Source of the DNA: Ramazzottius varieornatus
Lineage: Eukaryota > Tardigrada > Eutardigrada > Parachela > Ramazzottiidae
Reading direction: 5' to 3'
Assembly: GCA_001949185.1 (NCBI GenBank)
Contig: BDGG01000001.1
Location: forward strand, 8,217,067-8,281,066
DNA length: 64,000 bases
Every line of letters begins with the position of its first letter. Positions within the stretch are counted from its first letter, which is position 1. The notes beneath the pieces are model-generated. The model was given only the letters and a program-made list of their open reading frames with translations. It was not told the origin of the DNA and did not search any database. A program made the translations under genes and the position numbers. Of the stretch, positions 10,933 through 21,587 are shown piece after piece.

Positions 10933-11513
10933 ATGAGGTGGCCGCGCAGACTCGCATCTGGCCGTTCTGGTGCATGCACCACATGGATTTATCGGTGTGC
11001 TTGGCTCAACCTGGTTGGCCTACATCTCGGAGTCCACTGCGCCAGTCTGGTGAATTACCCTCTTCGACAAGACTACACACTTGGCCTGAACCATCGCATT
11101 GCTCAGATACGCAAGCACCAAATCGCTCAACAGATCAACAAGCCATGGCACGATGACAAGAATGTTGCGAAGAGGGAGAACAAGGAGCGCAAGAAGAACG
11201 AGATCGGAGGGCACGAAGCCATCGCCAATCCCTCCGCAGGCCCCTTCTTATGAGCTATTCAATTTCAGGCTCGTGGATGGAAACATTATGTGATTTTTCT
11301 AGGGGTCCCTCAGTGTCCTGAGTAATCAACATCGCAAGTTCAGAGCTCAGTCTGTGGAAAAACTTTCAGTGAGCCCTCGCTACAAGAAGTCCCTGGGCCC
11401 CACGCTGCGTCACCAGGCCGTTCGACGTATCAAGTCACCCAAAGGAGGAGAGCGGGGTCACACGGAAATCGTTCCATTGGGCAAAAGAAGTTTCACAGTA
11501 CCACGTTCCTGAT
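10933..11513 (+). other. Unrecognised open segments
   Basis: One plus-strand frame ends at 11253 after a basic stretch (NKPWHDDKNVAKRENKERKK). A second open segment, about 11332-11513, contains RYKKSLGPTLRHQAVRRIK and ends at a TGA. Neither matches a family I know. The basic composition and the acceptor-like TTTTCTAG before 11301 make a small gene possible, but nothing decides it. Confidence 0.25.
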
Positions 11514-11559
11514 GGCAAAGTGACAGAGAATCTTCTCATTCGAGATGGTCAGCCAATCA

Positions 11560-12985
11560 CGCGATAAGAACTCGACCACCAACGCTTCATCGACGGTCTG
11601 CCAAATTTCGTTAGGTGCTCGAAGGGCCATTTCGGTAAAACGTTGATCTTTCGCCAGACAGCCCCAATCACCCCATTGCTTTTCCGTTTCCGATTTGGAG
11701 GCTGATGATTTGCAATTACAAAACTTTCCGCGTGCAAAAACGATGTGAGCGCTGTCATTCAGATGCTGTACTGTATAATCTTGACACTCTCTTACATCAA
11801 GAGCATACAGCAGCTCGTTTTCGCCCAGATGTTCCTGTTATAGTAGTCATATCAAGAGTCCTTCCGGTACCTGTGGGCTTCTGTCAGCTTCTTGCCCTTC
11901 GGGGCTAACGTCAAAGTGGCGTTGAATGGAACAGTCTTGTTTTTCCATATGGGTTTCGTCAAATAAAAAATGGATTTTTCAAAGTTTTCCAAATTCTTCA
12001 GGAGACGCATTTCTAGATTTTGCGTTCGGGTATCCAGTTGAAGGTACTGGTGTAGGTTTGTAGGAAACTTAATGGCTTATCGAAGTTACGTAACAGAAGT
12101 CCTGTCCGATAACTAGTGAAAAAGTTGTGGAAGGTAGAAAATTGGGGTCCAGTATTTGACAGCTTCATAGACTTCAGGCAGAACGTCATGCATTGCGTAA
12201 AGGATCCGTTGACAGACGGGTAGGAAAAGCTGTCTGCACTGGGTTGAACGTGACGCCTTACAATGACATCAGGTGTGAATTCTGTGATGACGTACAAGGT
12301 GGGTAGAACTAACCATTGTAAAAATGGAAATTCATTGAATTCATTGTAAAGGTGGAAATTCACTGAAAATCTATTTCTTCAAATCTATTCATGTGATTTC
12401 GTGACCGTTGGTACCATTGGAAAGCCCGCATTTTTCTCTACAAAAAGCATAATTCGGAATTATCGCGAAAACTCCGTTTTCTATTTGACAAAACCCATAT
12501 GCTCCTTCACAGAAAATGCCGTTGCTTGCCATCCTCACCTCTTGCTGTCTGCCGTCGAATCCTCCGTGTCGTCCATACGCCTACAGTAATCGGGATACTT
12601 GAGGTCATTTGTGACGCATGATTGAAAGTTTTCCTGACGCGGCAAACGCCGCTGAATTTCAGAGGATGCTTCACTGCTTTTCAAACTTCAGCCTTCCGAT
12701 GGTGTAACGTTGTTCGTGATTTTGATGCAGCATTGGTCGCAGTTTTTCAGCCGATAAAGCGAATTGGACTTTAGCACGAACCAACTTCTGCCACTTATGA
12801 ACGCAATACAGCAATGCTTCACAAGAGGCCAATTCTATTGATGCAGCCATATCTTGACGGTGTAGATGCTAGCACAAATAACTCGGTACCTCCAGTTAAC
12901 AGGTGCGACGTTCTGTTTCTCCACTGATAGTTGATACTGCGGGTAGCACCCTCGAGCGAGGCCAAATTACTTTATTGCCAGCGCG
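11560..12985. other. No gene recognised
   Basis: The longest frame here is a 116-codon minus-strand ORF at 12013-12363 with no recognisable domain and low-complexity AAATTCATTGAATTCATTG repeats at its 5' end (12325-12362). The rest is short shadows. It probably includes promoter sequence for the RING gene starting at 12986. Confidence 0.45.
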
Positions 12986-15900
12986 ATGGGACGCAGATAT
13001 TGTGTAGACTGTCATAAGGCATTCGACAAAGCGGCGTTACTTTCAGTAAGGAATGTTGATTGCTTTGGTTGGTTTTGTACGGTTTCGTAGCTTCCCGCTC
13101 AGCACACGAATGTGTTTGACCCTGCTGTTTTTCAGGATGGAAGCTGTCCTGAGTGTTTCTCGAAAAACACGGTTAAGGTTCGACCGGTGAAACCTACAGA
13201 CAGCACACTGGCCACACCCAAGACGGCAGTTTCGCCAAGCGTACGAATCACCCCAATTCTCCACTAAAACCACGTGACTGTAGTCGTATCCGACGATTTA
13301 ATTTCTAGCTACCGACTGCTTTGAACGTCTCGCCAGCCACAGGAGTTTTAACTGATCAGTTCCCGGTACCCATCCCTGAGAACCCGATCGCACCGATCCC
13401 ACAAAGCCCTATTCGTCGCCCAGCCATTCTACCTCATTCCACACACAACGACACCATCTCTCAAAATACTCAACCCATTATTCCTACGCTGTTGCAGGTA
13501 TCAATACCTTTTCCATCTCAGTTTTGTTTTGAAGCCCTTGCCAGCACGATGGCCATAATATCAATAACTGCATGACGTAGACACAGCGGTTTAGCCACCC
13601 GCCACCACCACTTCTGCCATATACCATACCGCAACCCCAGCCTTTTTTTACCGCCAATTACTATAATGCCGGTATCACAATGTCTAATCAACAGATGACA
13701 CATCCTCAAATTCTATCAGTAAGTTGGTCGGTGCTGCTGAGCCGTTGCTACAGTGTACGACAAAATAAGCTTGCAGAAATGGGTGTTCACGGAAACCAGG
13801 CGGACACAGTGAATCACATTGAGCAGTATTATTAATAGCTTGACACTGTTTCGATCTTGCCCGCATTTAAGACGCTCCGCCCATTTCTGAGAGAATATCT
13901 TGTCGTGCTTGCTCTTCCAAATTGAGGAACAATGTAAACGTCTGACAGTAAAATGGGCTTGACTTTGTAGCAGGCAATGAAGAGTCTTAGAGGTACGTGC
14001 ATACAGTCATAATCTGAAAATGTCGTGCACTCCACGACCGTGATATCTGATGTCTCAGGCTCATGGGCCGCAATCGCCGCACGTGTTGGTTTTCCGGTAT
14101 GACAAGTATTTCTGAGATCGATTAAGTAGATGTCAGTAGAAACTGGAAACTTGTGAGGCTATTCGCCACAAAAGGGCAAAGGGCGGAGCTTTACTTTATC
14201 TGAGGGCAATAGAGAATGGAAGTTTTGCACCACGCCCCTTTCACATGGCTGTGTCAGTTTTCGTTCTTCGCAGCTGTCGACTTCTTCAGTCGTTTCGCGA
14301 AGGAAAACCAATCCTTGCGGTGAAGGGAGCCATACAGCTTGGACCCACTAAGAAGTTTAGTATGTTCTTTTCCCCGTAGAAGATCAGATCCCGATGGTGC
14401 AACTGCTGGCCACGGTTGACATGATGGAAAAGTTCGTCCAATGTGCTGAAGTAGCCATGCTGATGGAGCAAGCACCGATTCTGGTAATCTGCGGTTGCGA
14501 TCCTTGACCAAAACTTTCGAGAACGGTTTTGAGGACCAATCGGAGTCGACAACAACTAGTGAGGATGGAGTGACGCACGTTTCTTGGGCAATGTGGGATT
14601 GATTACGTCGCTGAATCGTCCGTCACTGTTTTTGTTTTCGACCGCCCCTTTAAACTTCCTCACAACTTTTTTCACTTTCAAACTCAATTAAATAAGGAAC
14701 ACTGATGAGTAGTCTGTTCTGCTGAACATCCGTGTGGAGCGTTGTGCGATTTATTATATGTTAAAATCGTGTTGTTTCCAGCAATCGGTCATCCAACGAT
14801 TACAAAGCGTCAAGGTTCAGTTCCATTCGAAGTGGGTTTGGTGCTTGAGACATGGCCGCAATCCGCCTTAAAAATTCCGTGTACTGTGTTGCAGGACAAA
14901 AGAGTTCCTGGAAAAACAATTATCATTACAAAACGCCATGCTTGAATCGAATTGTGCTGTCACGGCACCGGAAAAACCGCTGGTGGTGGAGCCACAACGT
15001 TGGCGACCCAAAGCCCTGTCCAAGTACTGCCTTACTTCCCATTTCTGATCAGACCTAGTAGCAGCTTCAAGCGTCGAACCATCTCTTTGTACGAGCAGTT
15101 ACTGTTTTCTAATTTTCCAGCACACTGTTTGTCAAGAAGTTGCCGCCAGGCATGGTGGAAGAAGATTTGTACAAACACTTCTTACAATTCTGCGGCCAAC
15201 CCTCCGGAATCATCGAAATCAATGTTGCAAGGGATGAGAACAAACAGTCTAGAGGACATGCCTACGTTGTATTGCGTAACGAACTCTCAGTCACGAGAGC
15301 CTTGGCACAAAAGTCCCACTTCGTCAAAGGAGTTTTTGTGGCGGTTTCGCTGTTTGATGCGGTAAGATTATCGGTCTAATTAGTGCATTTCAGGCTAATA
15401 GAGATGATTGCAGGAAAAACAGCAGCGCCGAAGAAGAGCCTACAAACTTTTTATTAGCCGATTGTCGTCCCATCTGTCTCATGAAAATTTGAAGCTTCTT
15501 CTCGAAGGAACATACGGCAAGGTACGTGCCACATGACGTCGATACAGGAACCGTACACGCACGAGTGGAAATTATGGGCAGTAATGACCATGAACTAGAA
15601 GGAAAAGACGGCCAGAAACAAAAATTTTGCCGTAGAACAATGTCGCAAACTGCATCAATCTGAATGAACCGCGTGCGCCCATACTTCCCTGTCATCTTCT
15701 TGGAATTGCCTGGTTTACAATTTTCACTGACCCATAATTTCCTTTCGTGTGAGTGGGAACGTCGGCAGTAGCACAGCTGCCAACTATAGAGTATTCATTT
15801 GTAGCTGGACGATCTCTGGTACTGCCCTTCGAAGGAGCAAGCAAGGTCAAACAACGCACACGCTTGCGCAAGCTTCCAAAATCCGGAAACCAATAACGAA

Positions 15901-16482
15901 ATACTAGCGGCAGGCATTATCAAAATTGGCAGTGAATCGGTGAGTCTAATTTTGATCAACAAATCTAACTGCGGTCTGGGGAGAAGCGCGATTAGACTGG
16001 ACTGCTGTGGACAGCATTCACCCTTGACGTTCGGTCCCTCATTTGATGTATCTTGCAGTATGTATGTAATCCCTATACCCAACAAAAAAGCCCGACGGAG
16101 AGGAAGGCAAAAGCAGACACATGTCAGTTTTGAAACTGCTCCATCAAAATCTGATCGATACCTCAAGTGATGTTTCTTTTTTGTAGCTGAGGACCCTGAT
16201 ATTTCGGTGCGGTCAGCTACGGGTACCCGAAGTCCCACTGCGGATCTCTGCAGAATGTGCATCAGCAGAACCAGTTGTATCTTGTTGACGCCATGTAATC
16301 ATCTGGGTCTATGTGGATATTGTGCTGGACCGCTAAAGGAATGTCCTTTTTGTCGAACCGCGATCGAAAGCAAAGAGAAAGTCTTTGTGCCGCAAAAGGA
16401 TGAGCTCATCAGATTGACGAGAATACAAAAATTTCTGGATGACTGGCACCGTGGATACTGCAGTAAAGGAAGCAGCACATGA
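12986..16482 (+). CDS. RNA-binding protein with zinc-binding N-terminus, RRM domains and C-terminal RING
   Basis: Multi-exon gene. Phase-consistent exons are 12986-13045, 13091-13240, 13309-13497 and 13581-13718. Further exons are 14380-14483, 14895-15023, 15121-15361, 15414-15525, about 15548 onward, about 15805-15939 and about 16188-16482. Some joins (14484-14894, 15570-16187) are not resolved. The start MGRRYCVDCHKAF gives a CxxC, matched by SCPEC in exon 2, a likely zinc site. Then comes a Pro-rich linker (VPIPENPIAPIPQSP; SHPPPPLLPYTIPQPQP) and a helical exon (MVQLLATVDMMEKFVQCAEV). A clear RRM follows (NTLFVKKLPPGMVEEDL, then ENKQSRGHAYVVL), and a second RRM start (YKLFISRL, then LLLEGTYGKV). 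The C-terminus is a C3HC4 RING, LCRMCISRTSCILLTPCNHL then CPFCRTAI, resembling MEX-3 and IAP RINGs. Inference: an E3 ligase that targets RNA-bound partners. I do not recognise a named orthologue. Confidence 0.7.
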
Positions 16483-16667
16483 GGAGGCCGTAAGAAAAAG
16501 AGAACTCGACTTGTAGCCGTCAACGCCAGGATATTCTACTTGGCGAAAGGACGAATATCTTAAGACCTAGAAATATTAAGGACGAAGCTCCAGACTACTG
16601 AAGAAGCAATCGTCTTGCACATAAACGAAACAACAGCGCATTTTCTGGTCGCTTTTTATTACTAGAA

Positions 16668-16732
16668 CCTCTTGCACTTATCAAACTATCCTTTGCACTT
16701 ATTCCTTCTGCACTTATTAAACTTAATTGAAC
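16668..16732. repeat. Three imperfect TGCACTTAT units
   Basis: CTTGCACTTATCAAAC, CTTTGCACTTATTCC and CTGCACTTATTAAAC follow each other between the 3' ends of the RING gene and the convergent GTPase gene. They may contribute to 3'-end formation; no function shown. Confidence 0.4.
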
Positions 16733-16817
16733 CATCTAGTTCCAGTATCGTGATTCCGACGTGTGCCGATGTCACTGGAAATTTACCGCTGCGCGGATGA
16801 CTGTATGGTTGGAGAAG

Positions 16818-17549
16818 TTAAGACTCGTCATCCTCATCTTTTTCATCGTTCTTCGCGTTCGAGTGTTTGACGTTTTCCACTTTGGGAGTGACAAGGGAAG
16901 CCTTCCTGGTTCGAGCTGGTGCCGTAGGTTGAACTTTGTCACCCTCGGTCCTTCTCTCCGTTCTGGCAGCCACTCCTTTTCCCGAATTCTCCAGCATTCT
17001 GCACATCTCTCTCAGAGTCTCCTTTACGGCATAATCGTTCTTCGTACTAACTTCGAAATAAGGTATGCCAAACGACTTTGCAAAATCCGACGCCGTGCTT
17101 CTCGATACTTGTCTCCTTGTCTGCAAATCAGATCTCGTACCAACTAGCATCATTTGTGGTTCCTTCTTCAACCTCTGGATGAGTTGTTGAAGGTAATCCA
17201 ACGAATTAGCCCTGGTCAAGTCGAATACACAAATTACGCCGTCAGCTGTGCTGATCAATGGCCATAGGAGCTCGTGGTAGTCTGGTCGTCCGCTGATGTC
17301 GAGGAAAGTCAACTGTGCGGTGGTTTTGTCCAACGCTACTGTAGTCTGTTTGAGCTCCATGCCGATTGTGGAACGGTAACCCGCAGGAAGGCTTTCTCCG
17401 ACGAGCTTCTTGCATAGCGCTGACTTGCCACATCGACTTGCGCCAAGAAGAACAACCGTTGCATGAAAGCGAGACTGGCTGGAAGCGGAAGTCGATAACT
17501 CGTTGACGGTTTGCGGCAGAGTGTCGAAGATACCTTCAAGGTCCGGCAT
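16818..17549 (-). CDS. Atypical Ras/Rab-like small GTPase, intronless
   Basis: About 243 residues starting MPDLEGIFDTLPQTV. The G domain is clear. The P-loop is LLGASRCGKSAL (GxxxxGKS) and the putative switch I is followed by TIGMELKQ. G3 is DISGRPDYHE in place of WDTAGQE, lacking the Gln used in GTP hydrolysis. G4 is GTRSDL in place of NKxD (the Asn is replaced; the Asp is kept). G5 is STKN. A charged tail ends KDEDDES without any C-terminal cysteine, so there is no prenylation signal. Together these suggest a divergent, possibly slow-hydrolysing, non-lipidated member resembling Rab-like proteins. The start at 17549 is preferred because upstream residues are not GTPase-like. It converges with the RING gene. 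Confidence 0.8.
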   Translation of the reverse strand: MPDLEGIFDTLPQTVNELSTSASSQSRFHATVVLLGASRCGKSALCKKLVGESLPAGYRSTIGMELKQTTVALDKTTAQLTFLDISGRPDYHELLWPLISTADGVICVFDLTRANSLDYLQQLIQRLKKEPQMMLVGTRSDLQTRRQVSRSTASDFAKSFGIPYFEVSTKNDYAVKETLREMCRMLENSGKGVAARTERRTEGDKVQPTAPARTRKASLVTPKVENVKHSNAKNDEKDEDDES

Positions 17550-17753
17550 GATGCAAAAAACTATACTTTCAAAACTTTCACCGAAAACAGGGATAAGCTC
17601 CTCTATAAAGCCGCACACGGCGAAACGGAAAGACGGCAGTTGCTTTCTGAAAAGTTGCCTAGGACGCCGTGCAACTGGATCGATATCTTGCTAACGCCTG
17701 AAGCCTGGCCTAATCATGACGAGCTACGACAGAAGTACAGTCCTACATCCGAG
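17511..17753 (+). CDS. Small open frame beside the GTPase start, possible terminal exon
   Basis: The open plus-strand frame contains NYTFKTFTENRDKLLYKAAH and WIDILLTPEAWPNHDELRQK and looks coding, but has no in-frame Met after the region antisense to the GTPase. It may be a last exon with its acceptor near TTGCGGCAG (17517). It ends exactly where a hAT element is inserted: the element's first bases (TAA) supply the stop. In the empty site the frame would run only one codon further (GTG, then TGA). Family unknown. Confidence 0.35.
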
Positions 17754-18270
17754 TAAGGTTGTGCATTCCAAGTCCCATTCCTTTCCATATCCCGTTCCTT
17801 TCCAGGTATTCCTCTCCGTTTCAAGGGGTGAGGTCTGGAACGGTGGAATTCCTATTCTGGAAAACAGGCGAAATCTGGAAAACTAGTAGACATTCCATGA
17901 GGAATTCCGCTGTTTTTCAGATTTCGCAGATAGATTAACGGATCACCTGATCGAAAGTCTCTCGAACCCACAAAAATGGTGAGTTTTATAGGATGCACGG
18001 TCAGCGTTTTCGACGTGGCTGTGATATCTGACGGTTAGCAGGAATACTTTGGACCGAAAAGGCATTCGTCCGCATGGTACAAGCATCAAACGCGTAGAAA
18101 TTGCATAACTTGATCGATATACCCCACGATAACATACGTTTTCACGGTGTTTTGGAATTCCAAGTTTCCATCGGAGAATTTTGGTGAAGGAAAATAGGAA
18201 AATAGGAATATCAGGAATTCCTTTCCTATTTTCCATTCCAAGAGGGTATGGCCTGGAATGCACAACCTTA
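17754..18270. mobile_element. Non-autonomous hAT-type MITE, 517 bp, with TIRs and 8-bp TSD
   Basis: Perfect 17-bp terminal inverted repeats: TAAGGTTGTGCATTCCA at 17754-17770 and its exact complement at 18254-18270. The flanking direct repeat CATCCGAG occurs at 17746-17753 and 18271-18278. An 8-bp duplication is the hallmark of hAT transposition. The interior is rich in AGGAATTCC/TTTTCC words and has no transposase, so it must have been moved in trans. The intact TIR and TSD argue for a young insertion. Confidence 0.93.
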
Positions 18271-18278
18271 CATCCGAG

Positions 18279-18761
18279 GTGTGACGGTTCAAACGCGCAT
18301 ATGTACGGTCCATATGTTCACCAGGCTGCTCGTCACACTGTTGACGCGAGATCGATCGGCTGACCGATCTCGCGATCTGACGATCTCCATAGTATGGTGA
18401 GCCGCGCGACTCAAAAGTTCACAGTACGTTCACCGCGGGTGGATGCGCGGAGGTCTCCCTTTCGGTCGGAAGCCCGACCCCTTACGACACCAGCAAGCAG
18501 TTTCTACAGCCTCCATCTTTGCTAGCTGGTTAAATGCCCTGACTGATTTTTCTAGTTTGACGCTAATACAGCAGTAATGATATCGGTAGCGTATGTCACG
18601 GATCACTCGTGCACCGTTCGATCATGCGTGGATCTAAGAGAATCGACACCGAATAGGATCGCTCATCTTGATCAGTCTTTGTTCCCGTAATGCAGCCGAA
18701 GGAAACCGACACATACGCTTAGCCGCTTATCCGCTGGACTTGAAGAGGTTATAAGGCTCTC
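18279..18761. other. No gene recognised
   Basis: Contains a GC-rich block (18425-18500) with the hairpin GGTCGGAAGCCCGACC, which could be part of a structured RNA or SINE head. No internal promoter box or tail could be assigned. Confidence 0.35.
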
Positions 18762-19197
18762 CTACATTGACTCTGTTACAACCGTCATGTCGATCACCGG
18801 CAATGACGCTGCGCAAGAAAACGTCTCATATAAAAAGTCCGGTGTGGGATCTGCCTGCGCTATGGCCAGGCCGTCATGAACCTTGGCCAACTTCAGCACA
18901 CTGACCTTCTTGCCCACCGGATACTCGCGATATTCAAGCCATTTCTGCAAGCAGTCACAACAATGTCTTAGGTATGCCACACAGAGTTGCCTCAATGGAA
19001 ACCCAGCCTGACCTCGCGGAACGCCTCGGCCAAATACTGCGCCCGAATAACGACCACGGGGTTAGCCTCTCAACGCAATTTCTTCCAGTTGACGTTGGCG
19101 TCTTGCGGACCCATAGCCATCTGGAAGTAGACCATGAAATCATTCGATGGTTGTTCGTATCGACCGAGCAGAGCGCCGGTCCGCTCAGCCAGACCAA
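18762..19197 (-). pseudogene. Degenerate coding remnant, family unknown
   Basis: On the minus strand, successive open pieces lie in different frames: RTGALLGRYEQPSNDFMVYF, then VVIRAQYLAEAFREVRLGF, then LRQLCVAYLRHCCDCLQKWL and VLKLAKVHDGLAIAQADP. They look protein-coding but are broken by stops and frame changes over about 430 bp. They may belong to the same source as the remnants at 21.6-24.1 kb. No domain recognised. Confidence 0.3.
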
Positions 19198-19209
19198 AGA
19201 ATTTCGTGT

Positions 19210-20925
19210 TAGGCAACGTCTAATTTATTACTACGACTAAGTTCCTTTTTTTTGTCCATGCTTTCAGGCAACGACTACTGGGCCGAATTTCGGGAAATTT
19301 TTTATATAGCTAGATATCAGAAATCCCAGGTACCTAAAGCTGTTTTTGTGATGATTCTGATGTGTTCTTTTTTTTGCGAGATTTTTGCTTTTCATAACTT
19401 TTCTCATGAATGATATTTTGAGAACATTGCTTAGCAAAGAAATCGAACGTGATCAATGATATGACCTTGCGTGAAGAGTGTCTTCCCTTTGGCACGTCTA
19501 TTGACCTTTGACTGATACTGTCGTCTCTCTGTGCAAGACGACAAATCTAATCCATAACTAAGACTGAGTTTCCATTTTTGTGTCCATCTTTTCAGGCAAA
19601 AACTAATGATCCAAATCGCCCATAATTTTACACACAACTCGGGAACATGATTTGAGTATCTGCATACGACAATGCGTCCAAAGTGTTTTTCCTCCGAATC
19701 GGGATTTTGTGACATCAGGTTCTTCTGATCATTAAACTGTGCCATGAGTTGCATTTGCTACCATTTGCTACCAAAATGAACGTTGTACCAATGTCTGAAA
19801 ATCTGAGGGTTCGAATTGAAAGTACAGGGGTTTAGACCAGCCAGTCTTGGCGTTAGCAGCGTCCGATGTCTGGAGACACGCACCTGCAGCCGTCTTTACA
19901 GTAGCTTGTTTCCGACACCTTTCGCTTGATTAATTGATTGAAAACACATGTGCAGTACGCTACAGACCGTGTATGTGCGGATCACAGCCCGATGGCTCCC
20001 ACTTTCGAAGCTCTCAGGGATATGTACATAATTTCTTCACTATTGGGCGGATAAGCCTTTGCCAACGAATTCAGGTTCAGGGATGTCTATTTGGTGAACG
20101 TAAATACGCATTTCGAAAACTTGTTCGGGTGACAAAACGCAAAAACTCGTTTCCTGAACAATTTGGCCCAACACCCTTTGGACGCATTCTCGTATGCAGA
20201 TACCCATTTATAGGTGGCGAAATAAGTTTTTACCGCCTTGAAATCCAATGTGATTTTTGTCTGATTTTCTCTGGTTCATTTTTTGGCATATGAGAGCTGC
20301 TTATATGCACACCTGACCAGTTACCTAGGGTCGAAAGATCTTTTGTGGGACCTTCCCGAGGCTGTTTGATTGGTTAGATCTCAGAAACAACTTTTGACCA
20401 AATCATCCCGAAGTGGCAAACATGTGCATCAGACTCATAAGTTGAATGTAATGTTTAAGACACTCGAGAGGCATTCTTCTTGCGCCAACGCATTCCACGA
20501 GATCTAATCGGACAGATGTAGCCAAAACATCCTGATCAAAAGTCTTGCTAGGCACAGTCTCAGAGTCCCCATAGGGAACGAGATGTGGGCAAAAACGGGA
20601 ACAAAAAGGGAAGATTTAGCCCCTGCGCCCCAACCCTTCCACCCCATCTTTTAGCCTAGGCTCAGGATTAAACATGGGTTACTCCCGAGCTATCGAGCAA
20701 GGAAACGTTTGATATTTCCATATAACGCGGACTGCCAATTCCTCCTGGAGCAAGCCTTCGGTCCACTCTCTCCTACAATCTCGTATGGTTCAACCTGTAG
20801 AACCCATCTTTTTAAAGTAACCGTTCCATCATGTGCATCAGCAATTTTCCATAAAAAAGACCTTCTGTCTTTTGTGTCCTAGAATCTCGTGTTCTTCGAC
20901 CTGCAGAACGTAACTGTCCTTTCAT
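19210..20925. other. No gene recognised
   Basis: AT-leaning sequence with only short frames. Two similar words, TTTTTTTGTCCATGCTTTCAGGCAA (around 19250) and TTTTGTGTCCATCTTTTCAGGCAA (around 19575), suggest a local duplication of about 150 bp (AACTAA/GACTAAG...TTCC contexts). No coding evidence. Confidence 0.4.
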
Positions 20926-21333
20926 TATGGGCGGCCATCGCTACCATAAGTCTTTTTCCTGTTTGACAGGTATCCTGTCAGGTTCTAACGTTTGCTTGAA
21001 TTGGTGTCACGCATTGTATGATACGGGGGCTCGCAGAGTCAAGTTCGGTGGCAGCTGAATCTTCCCCGTTCCCCACATTCCCCACATTCCCCACACAAAT
21101 CAACAAACATGACGCTAAGTGTATAAAGTGTATAAATAACATGACAATAATTTGATCAAGATTTGCTTGATATCGTGCCACGATATCAAAAAAATGTGGG
21201 GAACGGGGAAGATTTAGCTGCCACCGAACGTGACTCTGCGAGCCCCCGTATCATAAAATACGTGACATTATTTCAAGCAAACGCTGGAGCCTGTCAAACA
21301 GGAAAACGACTTATGGAGGCAATGGCCGCCCAT
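20926..21333. mobile_element. Foldback MITE with arms of about 145 bp
   Basis: The left arm (20926 to about 21075) and right arm (about 21192 to 21333) are inverted copies. They share GGGCGGCCAT, CCTGTTTGACAGG, CGTTTGCTTGAA, GATACGGGGGCTCGCAGAGT, TTCGGTGGCAGCT and TCTTCCCCGTTCCCCACATT, in the same order from each end. The central loop of about 115 bp is AT-rich and contains three tandem CCCCACATT units. Non-coding. Confidence 0.85.
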
Positions 21334-21587
21334 ACTTCATGAGGTCCTTCAGTACGATAACTAAACAACCGGCCAATTTTGTTTAAAAAACAAAATCCAG
21401 GATGCACGGTACCCACTCACGGTAAGCTTGTAATTTCATACTCCTCCAAATAAACAAATCAGCATGGCCTACTGTAGAGACCCAAACGCATCACCTTCTC
21501 TAAACACCTCAACAGTAAGGCAACCCGATGGCAACTCCTCCAGCCGAGGTTTTGTCGACGGGAACAGGGTAAAGCAGAACCGGCAGC

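Noticed and set aside
13321-13575. Pro-rich frame taken as a separate gene
   Set aside because: It is exon 3 of the RRM-RING gene; splice sites and phases on both sides agree.
18425-18500. Possible structured RNA or SINE head with a GGTCGGAAGCCCGACC hairpin
   Set aside because: No A/B box, no tail and no target duplication could be found by eye.
21061-21095. Three tandem CCCCACATT units considered as a minisatellite or CRISPR-like array
   Set aside because: Too few units, no spacers, and they lie inside the loop side of a foldback element in a eukaryotic genome.
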